Of a DNA stretch of 64,000 nucleotides, positions 1 through 7,170 are shown piece by piece. The DNA is taken from NCBI GenBank assembly GCA_963626805.1, contig CAVFXS010000066.1:1-64000 (forward strand), given 5' to 3'. Position 1 is the stretch's first letter. Each line of letters starts with the position of its first letter. Under the pieces are notes generated by a model. That model ran no database searches and was not told the DNA's origin. It worked only from the letters and a program-made list of their open reading frames with translations. The position numbers and the translations under genes were made by a program. This DNA is from CAG-632 sp963626805. GTDB lineage: Bacteria; Bacillota; Clostridia; Lachnospirales; Lachnospiraceae.

Positions 1-63
1 TTGGTGCTCTGGGAAGACATAACTATTTTTTAATTACATTTTGCGGAAACTCAAGAAGGGGAT

Positions 64-92
64 TTGACTTGTTTTTTGAATATTAGTATGTT
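64..92 (+). promoter_or_regulatory. Probable sigma-A promoter of pnp
   Basis: The -35 box TTGACT (64-69) is followed after 17 bases by TATGTT (87-92). This would start transcription near position 99, just ahead of the folded leader at 108-182. The -35 matches the consensus at five of six positions and the -10 at four, so this is a reasonable but not certain call. Bases 1-63 hold no recognisable gene end. Confidence 0.55.
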
Positions 93-107
93 AAAATAAA
101 ACAGATT

Positions 108-182
108 GTGTAAGACGCTAACCGAGACCGCTAAAAAGGTCATTGGTGCAATGCTTTTTTTAGTTGTTTCGGTGTCTTATAC
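108..182 (+). ncRNA. Structured 5' leader of pnp mRNA
   Basis: The untranslated leader of pnp can fold on itself. Bases 108-116 pair with 174-182 (nine pairs, one G-U), and 121-125 pair with 169-173 after a four-base bulge. Inside the junction, 141-145 pair with 149-153 around a three-base loop. That hairpin can extend by pairing AAAAAG (133-138) with CTTTTT (154-159), which makes a terminator-like shape running into a T tract. A competing small hairpin is 126-129 with 138-141. The pnp mRNA of E. coli is autoregulated through a leader structure, so control of this gene through its leader is plausible, but no known RNA family was recognised. Confidence 0.5.
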
Positions 183-208
183 AAAATCGAAGAAAAGGAG
201 ATACGAAT

Positions 209-2302
209 ATGTATAAGCAGTTTACAATGGAACTTGCAGGCAGAACTCTGCGTGTAGATGTTGGCAGAGTTGGAGCACAGGCAAATGGCTGTGCATTTAT
301 GCATTACGGTGATACAGTTGTGCTTTCAACCGCAACTGCATCTGAGAAGCCGAGAGAGGGAATTGATTTCTTCCCATTAAGTGTTGAATACGAAGAGAAG
401 ATGTACGCAGTCGGAAAGATTCCTGGCGGATTTAACAAGAGAGAAGGAAAGGCATCTGAGAATGCAATCCTGACATCCCGTGTTATCGACCGTCCGATGC
501 GTCCGTTATTCCCGAAGGACTACAGAAATGATGTTACTCTGAATAATATGGTTATGTCCGTAGATCCGGAGTGTCGTCCGGAGCTGGTGGCTATGCTTGG
601 CGCATCCATTGCAACCTGTATTTCGGATATTCCGTTTGACGGTCCATGTGCAATGACTCAGATCGGCCTTATCGACGGAGAGTTTATCGTAAACCCATCT
701 CAGAAGCAGTGGAAGGAAGGCGACCTGCAGTTGACGGTTGCATCTACCAGTGAGAAGGTTATCATGATCGAAGCCGGTGCCAATATCGTTCCGGAAGCTA
801 AGATGATCGAGGCTATTTACAAGGCACATGAGATCAACCAGACAATTATTGAATTCATCAATAAGATCGTTGCTGAGGTTGGTAAGCCAAAGCATGAGTA
901 TATCAGCTGTGCAGTTCCTGCTGAATTATTTGAGGCAATGAAGGCAATCGTAACTCCGGAAGAGATGGAGGAGGCTGTCTTTACAGATGTTAAGCAGGTA
1001 AGAGAAGAGAACATTCGTCAGATCACTGCGAAGTTGGAAGAGGCATTTGCAGATAATGAGGAATGGCTGGCTGTTTTAGGCGAAGCTATTTATCAGTATC
1101 AGAAGAAGACCGTTCGTAAGATGATCTTAAAGGATCACAAGCGTCCGGATGGCCGTGCAATCAATCAGATCCGTCCATTGTCGGCTGAGGTTGATATTAT
1201 TCCTAGAGTTCACGGCTCTGCAATGTTTACCCGTGGACAGACTCAGATCTGTAATGTATGTACACTGGCACCTCTTTCTGAGATTCAGAAGATTGACGGA
1301 CTGGATCCGAACGAGACCAGCAAGCGCTATATGCATCACTATAACTTCCCTTCATACTCTGTAGGTGAGACAAAGCCATCCAGAGGTCCGGGACGTCGTG
1401 AGATTGGTCATGGTGCATTGGCAGAGAGAGCACTTCTTCCGGTAATTCCGAGTGAGGAAGAATTCCCATATGCAATCCGTACCGTATCAGAGACCTTTGA
1501 GTCCAACGGTTCTACCTCTATGGCATCTACCTGTTCTTCCTGCATGTCCTTGATGGCAGCCGGTGTTCCGATCAAGGCTATGGTAGCAGGTATTTCCTGT
1601 GGGCTGGTAACCGGTGATACCGATGACGATTATATCGTACTGACAGATATTCAGGGACTGGAAGATTTCTTCGGCGATATGGACTTTAAGGTAACCGGTA
1701 CAACAGAAGGTATTACAGCGATCCAGATGGATATTAAGATCCATGGTCTGACACGTCCGATTGTAGAAGAGGCAATTGCAAGAACAAGAGAAGCACGTCT
1801 GTTCATTATGGATACCTGTATGAAGCCGGCAATTTCTGAACCACGTCCGACCGTTGGTGAATATGCACCGAAGATCGAGCAGATGAAGGTTGATTCGGAT
1901 AAGATCGGTGAGATCATTGGTCAGAAGGGTAAGACCATTAATGCGATCATTGATGAGACCGGTGTGAAGATCGATATTGATGATGACGGTACCGTATATA
2001 TCTGCGGCATTGAGCGTGCAGGTATTGATCGTGCAATGCAGATCATTCATTCTATCGTAGATCCGATCGAGGTTGGCAAGACATATGAAGGCACCGTTGT
2101 AAGAATTATGCCATATGGTGCATTCGTAGAGCTGTCACCGAATAAGGATGGTATGATCCATATTTCTAAGCTTGCCAAAGAGCGTGTTGCAAAGGTTGAA
2201 GATGTTGTAAACATCGGAGACAAGGTTCGCGTTAAGTGTATCGGCGTTGAAATGGGTAAGATCAGCTTAAGCTTAAAGGATGCTGAGCCGGAATTAAACT
2301 AA
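209..2302 (+). CDS. pnp: Polynucleotide phosphorylase
   Basis: This 697-residue protein has the usual length and domain order of PNPase: two RNase PH-like cores, a KH domain with the GxxG motif GQKG near residue 570, and a C-terminal S1 domain (about 620-690). It degrades RNA 3' to 5' with phosphate, releasing nucleoside diphosphates, and acts in mRNA turnover in the cytoplasm. The start is the ATG at 209, eight bases after AGGAG (196-200). An in-frame TTG at 164 would lie inside the folded leader and has no ribosome binding site. The gene is monocistronic, closed by a hairpin terminator at 2321-2357. Confidence 0.97.
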   Translation: MYKQFTMELAGRTLRVDVGRVGAQANGCAFMHYGDTVVLSTATASEKPREGIDFFPLSVEYEEKMYAVGKIPGGFNKREGKASENAILTSRVIDRPMRPLFPKDYRNDVTLNNMVMSVDPECRPELVAMLGASIATCISDIPFDGPCAMTQIGLIDGEFIVNPSQKQWKEGDLQLTVASTSEKVIMIEAGANIVPEAKMIEAIYKAHEINQTIIEFINKIVAEVGKPKHEYISCAVPAELFEAMKAIVTPEEMEEAVFTDVKQVREENIRQITAKLEEAFADNEEWLAVLGEAIYQYQKKTVRKMILKDHKRPDGRAINQIRPLSAEVDIIPRVHGSAMFTRGQTQICNVCTLAPLSEIQKIDGLDPNETSKRYMHHYNFPSYSVGETKPSRGPGRREIGHGALAERALLPVIPSEEEFPYAIRTVSETFESNGSTSMASTCSSCMSLMAAGVPIKAMVAGISCGLVTGDTDDDYIVLTDIQGLEDFFGDMDFKVTGTTEGITAIQMDIKIHGLTRPIVEEAIARTREARLFIMDTCMKPAISEPRPTVGEYAPKIEQMKVDSDKIGEIIGQKGKTINAIIDETGVKIDIDDDGTVYICGIERAGIDRAMQIIHSIVDPIEVGKTYEGTVVRIMPYGAFVELSPNKDGMIHISKLAKERVAKVEDVVNIGDKVRVKCIGVEMGKISLSLKDAEPELN

Positions 2303-2320
2303 TCAGAATCAGATAATGTG

Positions 2321-2357
2321 AAAAGTCCATTGTCCCTTGCGGATAGTGGACTTTTTT
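2321..2357 (+). terminator. Rho-independent terminator of pnp
   Basis: GTCCA (2325-2329) pairs with TGGAC (2347-2351), with further pairing of TCC and GGA inside, and six T follow. The next promoter overlaps its 3' side. Confidence 0.85.
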
Positions 2358-2365
2358 GCTATAAT
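2337..2365 (+). promoter_or_regulatory. Probable promoter of the GH94 gene
   Basis: A perfect TATAAT (2360-2365) lies 17 bases after TTGCGG (2337-2342). The -35 box sits in the loop and 3' arm of the pnp terminator, so terminator and promoter overlap. This gives the phosphorylase its own transcript. Confidence 0.55.
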
Positions 2366-2418
2366 AAATCAACGTGGGTTATTTTGCGAAATGAAAGAAA
2401 TATAAAGGAGAATACAAC

Positions 2419-4818
2419 ATGAATTATGGTTACTTTGATGGTGCGAAGAAAGAATATGTGATTACGCGCCCGGATACACCGGCACCGTGGGCGAACTATC
2501 TGGGTTCACCGGAATATGGTGCAATTATTTCCAATAATGCGGGAGGCTACAGCTTTGTAAAGAGCGGAGCAAACGGACGTGTGATTCGTTACATCTTTAA
2601 CAGCTTTGATCAGCCGGGGCGTTATATTTATCTTCGGGATGAGGAGACCGAAGATTACTGGTCAGCATCCTGGCAGCCGGTAGGCAAAGATCTGGACAGC
2701 TATAAGAGCGAATGCCATCATGGTACCGCCTATACCAATATACATGCAGATTATGCAGGAATCCATTCTGAGGCATTATATTACGTACCGCTCGATAAGA
2801 CATATGAGGTATGGAATCTGAAGGTGACCAACCAGTCCGATCGTCCGCGTAAGATTTCCGTTTTTGGTTACTGTGAGTTTACCAATGAAGGAAATTATGA
2901 GCAGGATCAGGTGAATCTGCAGTATACATTATTCATTACCCGTACATACTTTAAGAACAATAAGATCTTACAGATGATCAATGAAAATGTAAACAGACAT
3001 TCCATTAACGGAAGCAACAGCTCCGCAAGATTTTTCGGAATGGCAGGACAGCAGGTGGCTTCTTATTGCGGTGATCGTGAGAGCTTCCTCGGAAGATATC
3101 ATGGCTATGGAAATCCGGTTGCTGTAGAGCAGGGAGACTGTGGCGGCGTCTTAAACTATAACTCCAATGCCTGTGGTGCCCTTCAGACAGTTCTGACTCT
3201 GGAGCCGGGAGAAACGAAGGAGCTTGCCTTTATTCTGGGCGAGAAGAAGGAAGAAGAGGCAGATGCAATTCTTGCTTCTTATGCGAATGTAGGTGACACC
3301 TGTCAGGCAGAGCTTGCAGAGCTGATCGGTTACTGGCATGGTAAGTTAAATAATCTGCAGGTAGAAACTCCAAGCGATTCCTTTAATAACATGATCAATA
3401 CCTGGAATGCATATCAGTGCTTTATGACATTTATCTGGTCAAGAGCTGCATCCTTTACATATTGCGGTCTGAGAAACGGATATGGATACCGGGATACGGT
3501 TCAGGATATTCAGGGTGTGATTCATCTGGCACCGGAAATGGCACTGGAAAAGATTCGTTTCATGTTATCCGCACAGGTAAATAACGGAGCAGGACTTCCA
3601 CTTGTAAAGTTTGATCATAATGCAGGTCATGAGGATACACCGGATGATGAGTCTTATGTACGCGCAACCGGACATCCGGCTTATCGTGCAGATGATGCAT
3701 TGTGGCTGTTCCCGACCGTTTATAAGTATATTTCCGAGTCCGGAAACAAGGCATTTCTGGATGAGGTGATCGTATATGCAAATGGTGGTGAGGATACCGT
3801 TTATGAGCATCTGAAGCGTGCGATTGACTTCTCCATGAATCATCTGGGCAATCACAGAATGCCGGCAGGTCTGCATGCAGACTGGAATGACTGTCTGAGA
3901 CTGGGTAAGCTGGGTGAATCTACATTCGTAGCAATGCAGCTTTATTATGCAATGTCTATGATCAGAAAGATCGCAGAAGATCGTCAGGATCAGGAATATG
4001 TAGCATACGTTGATAAGATTCAGAAGGAGCTGAGGGATACACTTCAGAATCTGTGCTGGGAGGATGACAGATATATCCGCGGATTTAAGGAAGACGGACA
4101 GGTCATCGGTTCCAAGAAGGATCCGGAAGCAAATATGTGGCTGAACCCACAGTCATGGGCCGTAATCAGTGGTCTGGCAGATAAGAAACAGGCAGAGCTG
4201 GCACTGGAGTCTGTACATCGGGAGCTGAACACTCCACATGGTGTGCGTCTGATGGCACCTTCTTATGTGGATCATGCATTTGACGGAGCATTAATGCTAC
4301 TCTTTAATCCGTCCACAAAGGAGAATGGCGGTATTTTCTCACAGCCGCAGGGCTGGATCATTCTGGCAGAGGCATTAATGGGACATGGTAACCGTGCATT
4401 TGAGTACTTTGAGGAAAGCTCACCGGCATCCATGAATGATAAGGCGGAGATCCGGAAGCTGGAGCCATATTGCCACGGACAGTTTACCGAGAGTGTAGAG
4501 AGTCCGTTTGAAGGCAGGGCTCATGTACACTGGCTGACCGGTACAGCATCTACGGTTATGGTCGGTTGCGTAGAGGGTATTCTGGGTATGCGTCCGGACT
4601 TTGACGGACTGCAGATTAATCCGTCTGTACCTTCTGACTGGAAAGAATTTAAGATTGATAAGGTGTTCCGAGGCAGGAAGCTGCATATGGTAGTGAAGAA
4701 TCCGAATGGCAGGGAGAGCGGTGTAAGTTCTCTGGTAGTCAATGGCAAGTCTGTGGATGGAAATTATATTGCTGCTTCCGATCTGGCCGATACAAATGAG
4801 ATAGAAGTTTTGATGTAG
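2419..4818 (+). CDS. GH94 disaccharide phosphorylase (cellobiose phosphorylase family)
   Basis: This 799-residue cytoplasmic enzyme belongs to glycoside hydrolase family 94, which cleaves beta-linked disaccharides with phosphate to give a sugar 1-phosphate and a free sugar, saving ATP. The family opening (NYGYFD...EYVITRPDTPAPW) and the catalytic ADWNDC motif (Asp near residue 488) are present. The motif YRDTVQD near residue 360 looks more like chitobiose or cellobionate phosphorylases than classic cellobiose phosphorylases, which have RDSNQD, so the substrate is open. There is no sugar transporter or regulator next to it. The start ATG has AAAGGAG upstream. The family call is secure, the substrate is not. 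Confidence 0.88.
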   Translation: MNYGYFDGAKKEYVITRPDTPAPWANYLGSPEYGAIISNNAGGYSFVKSGANGRVIRYIFNSFDQPGRYIYLRDEETEDYWSASWQPVGKDLDSYKSECHHGTAYTNIHADYAGIHSEALYYVPLDKTYEVWNLKVTNQSDRPRKISVFGYCEFTNEGNYEQDQVNLQYTLFITRTYFKNNKILQMINENVNRHSINGSNSSARFFGMAGQQVASYCGDRESFLGRYHGYGNPVAVEQGDCGGVLNYNSNACGALQTVLTLEPGETKELAFILGEKKEEEADAILASYANVGDTCQAELAELIGYWHGKLNNLQVETPSDSFNNMINTWNAYQCFMTFIWSRAASFTYCGLRNGYGYRDTVQDIQGVIHLAPEMALEKIRFMLSAQVNNGAGLPLVKFDHNAGHEDTPDDESYVRATGHPAYRADDALWLFPTVYKYISESGNKAFLDEVIVYANGGEDTVYEHLKRAIDFSMNHLGNHRMPAGLHADWNDCLRLGKLGESTFVAMQLYYAMSMIRKIAEDRQDQEYVAYVDKIQKELRDTLQNLCWEDDRYIRGFKEDGQVIGSKKDPEANMWLNPQSWAVISGLADKKQAELALESVHRELNTPHGVRLMAPSYVDHAFDGALMLLFNPSTKENGGIFSQPQGWIILAEALMGHGNRAFEYFEESSPASMNDKAEIRKLEPYCHGQFTESVESPFEGRAHVHWLTGTASTVMVGCVEGILGMRPDFDGLQINPSVPSDWKEFKIDKVFRGRKLHMVVKNPNGRESGVSSLVVNGKSVDGNYIAASDLADTNEIEVLM

Positions 4819-4846
4819 AAGCAGACAGGGGAAAGGGAGACAGAGA

Positions 4847-5323
4847 ATGAACAAATTTCAGTTGGCTTTGCATAATCCGATACTGGTAGCCCCGATACTG
4901 GGATGGCTGGTAGCACAGATTCTGAAAGTCATAATTCATCTGTGTATGACAAAAAAATGGAACTGGGAACGTGTTGTGGGCGGAGGCGGAATGCCGAGCT
5001 CACACTCAGCGACGGTTGGCGGACTGGCAACGGCGGCATTTTTACAGTTCGGACCGGATTCGTTTGAATTTGCAATCGCAGCGATCTTTGCATTCATTGT
5101 TATGTATGATGCAATGAATGTCCGGCTGGAGACCGGAAAGCAGGGTGCGATTTTGAATATACTGATTAAAAACGAGGATATTAAGGCAAAGCTTGATCAG
5201 ACGAGCAGGGATAAATGGGGAGAGACCATATTAAAGGAATATGTGGGGCATACTCCGAGCCAGGTACTGATCGGCCTGATTCTTGGAATCATTATTGGTG
5301 TAGTTGTTTTTTATAACCTGTGA
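4847..5323 (+). CDS. DUF212 (divergent PAP2) membrane protein
   Basis: A 158-residue membrane protein of the DUF212 family (B. subtilis YuiD-like), distantly related to PAP2 phosphatases. The sequence shows about four hydrophobic segments, the conserved GGGMPSSHSATV stretch near residue 44, and MYDAMNVR near residue 85. PAP2 relatives act on lipid phosphates, but activity for this family is not established. It begins 28 bases after the phosphorylase stop and may be cotranscribed with it, with no clear functional link. Confidence 0.85.
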   Translation: MNKFQLALHNPILVAPILGWLVAQILKVIIHLCMTKKWNWERVVGGGGMPSSHSATVGGLATAAFLQFGPDSFEFAIAAIFAFIVMYDAMNVRLETGKQGAILNILIKNEDIKAKLDQTSRDKWGETILKEYVGHTPSQVLIGLILGIIIGVVVFYNL

Positions 5324-5365
5324 TCATCGTATAATTCCATGGAAATTCCATATACTATAGTAACG

Positions 5366-5405
5366 AAATCAACATCAACCGGAGGATTCCGGAAGATGTT
5401 GATTT
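5366..5405. repeat. Long inverted repeat upstream of tepA
   Basis: An 11-base perfect stem (5366-5376 with 5395-5405) encloses an inner CCGG/CCGG stem. No T tract follows on the plus strand, so it is not a standard terminator for the DUF212 gene. It lies 48 bases before the tepA start and could be the end of one mRNA or a leader hairpin of the next. Upstream, a TATAAT at 5330-5335 lacks a good -35 box. Confidence 0.5.
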
Positions 5406-5453
5406 AGTGTTATGGCGACAGCATGTTTTATCGCGATATAGTAGGAGGAATCT

Positions 5454-6191
5454 ATGGAAAAAAAAGAAACAAAGCAGGACAAACCGTCCAAAGAGGAAGT
5501 ATCTTATCAGGAACGGCAGAAGGAAGAGATTGTCGGGAAGCTGATTCATGACTCCGGACAGTTTATGTTGAAGAACAACGAGCAGCACCACCGGATTCAC
5601 CTGTTGAATATTATAGGTGAGATTGAAGGACATGAGTGCCTGCCATCGAGTTCAAAAACTACAAAATATGAGCATGTATTACCGATGCTGGCGGAGATTG
5701 AAGATAACAATCAGGTCGATGGTATGCTGGTATTGTTAAATACGGTGGGTGGTGATGTAGAAGCGGGGCTTGCGATTGCGGAGATGATCGGCTCGATTCA
5801 GAAGCCGGTCGTAACCCTGGTTTTAGGTGGTGGTCATTCCATCGGCGTGCCACTGGCGGTATCCGGTGATTATTCGTTTATTGCCCCCACAGCTACGATG
5901 GTGGTTCATCCGATCCGGATGAATGGTATGGTAATAGGCGTCAAACAAAATTATGAGTACATTGAACGGATGCAGGACCGTATCATTGCATTTACGGTCG
6001 AGCATTCCATGGTAAAGGAAGAACGGCTTCGACAGATTATGATGAATAATCAGCAGCTGGTGAAGGACATTGGCTCCATGCTGGTTGGACATGAGGCAGT
6101 CGAAGAAGGACTGATCGATTCAGTCGGTGGGATCCATGATGCGGTAACGAAGCTGCATGAAATGATCCGGACACAGAACAGGACTTGTTAA
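5454..6191 (+). CDS. tepA: ClpP-like serine protease, TepA family
   Basis: A 245-residue protein of the ClpP/crotonase fold, the same length as B. subtilis TepA (YmfB). A Lys/Glu-rich N-terminus of about 45 residues precedes the protease domain. The likely nucleophile is Ser129 in GGGHSIGVP and the catalytic His is His152 in VVHP. TepA has been linked to protein translocation and signal peptide handling in Bacillus, but its substrates are uncertain. Strong ribosome binding site AGTAGGAGG upstream. A location just ahead of ftsK is typical for Firmicutes. uppP follows after 30 bases, so they are probably one operon. Confidence 0.87.
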   Translation: MEKKETKQDKPSKEEVSYQERQKEEIVGKLIHDSGQFMLKNNEQHHRIHLLNIIGEIEGHECLPSSSKTTKYEHVLPMLAEIEDNNQVDGMLVLLNTVGGDVEAGLAIAEMIGSIQKPVVTLVLGGGHSIGVPLAVSGDYSFIAPTATMVVHPIRMNGMVIGVKQNYEYIERMQDRIIAFTVEHSMVKEERLRQIMMNNQQLVKDIGSMLVGHEAVEEGLIDSVGGIHDAVTKLHEMIRTQNRTC

Positions 6192-6221
6192 GTTAGCATG
6201 GATAAAGGGAGGAATCTATTC

Positions 6222-7103
6222 ATGACATTTATAGAAGCGATTATTATGGGATTGATACAGGGATTAACGGAGTTTCTGCCGGTTAGCAGCTCCGGACATC
6301 TGGCGATCTTTAAAAATATATTTCATGTAAATACGGATACAGGATTATTATATGATGTTTTACTGCATGCGGCGACCCTGGTGGCTATCTGCTTTGTATA
6401 CTGGAAGGACATTAAGGAGCTGTTTGTCAATGGCTGTTGTATGGTAGGATTATGGATCTGCAATGCGGCAATCTGGATTGCGAATCTGTTTCGGAAGAAG
6501 GAAGAAAAGCATGCTTATCGACCGGTAATTACCAGTACATATCGCAGATTCGTGCTTATGATCATCATCAGTACGATACCGACCGGAATTATGGGTGTAC
6601 TTCTGGAAAAGATCATTGGTTCGGCTTCAGATTATCTGATCCTGCCGGGCATCTGCCTGATCCTGACTTCGATCCTTCTGTTTATGGCAGATCATATTAA
6701 GATCGGAGAAAAGACAGAAGAGACCGCTAATTATAAGGATGCTGTGATTCTCGGACTGGCACAGGGTGTCGCAACACTGCCGGGATTGTCTCGGTCCGGC
6801 ACCACGATTACAGCTTGTCTGATCCGGGGCTTTAATCGGGAGTTCGCGGTCAAGTATTCCTTTATTATGTCGATACCGGCCATTCTCGGAGCTATGATAT
6901 TGCAACTGAAGAATTTTACGGCAGCGGAGCTTTCGGGCGGTCTGATCTGGAACTATCTGGCCGGAATGATCGTTGCCGGAGTTGTAGGTTATTTATGTAT
7001 TAAGGCAATGCTGTTAGTAGTAAAGAAGAATAAATTTACCGTATTTTCCATCTACTGTCTGATTGTAGGTATTGCATCTATAGTCTGCTACTTTGTATTG
7101 TAG
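6222..7103 (+). CDS. uppP: Undecaprenyl-diphosphatase (bacitracin resistance protein)
   Basis: A 293-residue polytopic membrane protein of the UppP/BacA family, which dephosphorylates undecaprenyl diphosphate so the lipid carrier can be reused in cell wall synthesis. Both family signatures are visible: EFLPVSSSGH near residues 17-26 and PGLSRSGTT near 190. The start is taken as the ATG at 6222, eight bases after GGGAGG. An in-frame ATG at 6198 has no site. A charged cytoplasmic loop of about 35 residues (RKKEEKHAYRP) separates the halves. Confidence 0.94.
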   Translation: MTFIEAIIMGLIQGLTEFLPVSSSGHLAIFKNIFHVNTDTGLLYDVLLHAATLVAICFVYWKDIKELFVNGCCMVGLWICNAAIWIANLFRKKEEKHAYRPVITSTYRRFVLMIIISTIPTGIMGVLLEKIIGSASDYLILPGICLILTSILLFMADHIKIGEKTEETANYKDAVILGLAQGVATLPGLSRSGTTITACLIRGFNREFAVKYSFIMSIPAILGAMILQLKNFTAAELSGGLIWNYLAGMIVAGVVGYLCIKAMLLVVKKNKFTVFSIYCLIVGIASIVCYFVL

Positions 7104-7170
7104 GAATGGAAAATTACGAACAGATAATGAAGACTGAACAGTCAGAATATAAGAAATAGGAGTGAACCGA

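Noticed and set aside
1..63. End of an upstream gene such as rpsO
   Set aside because: No frame shows the C-terminus of S15 or of another known protein, so nothing is called.
164..208. N-terminal extension of PNPase from a TTG
   Set aside because: The extra residues are not part of the PNPase family, lie in the folded leader and lack a ribosome binding site.
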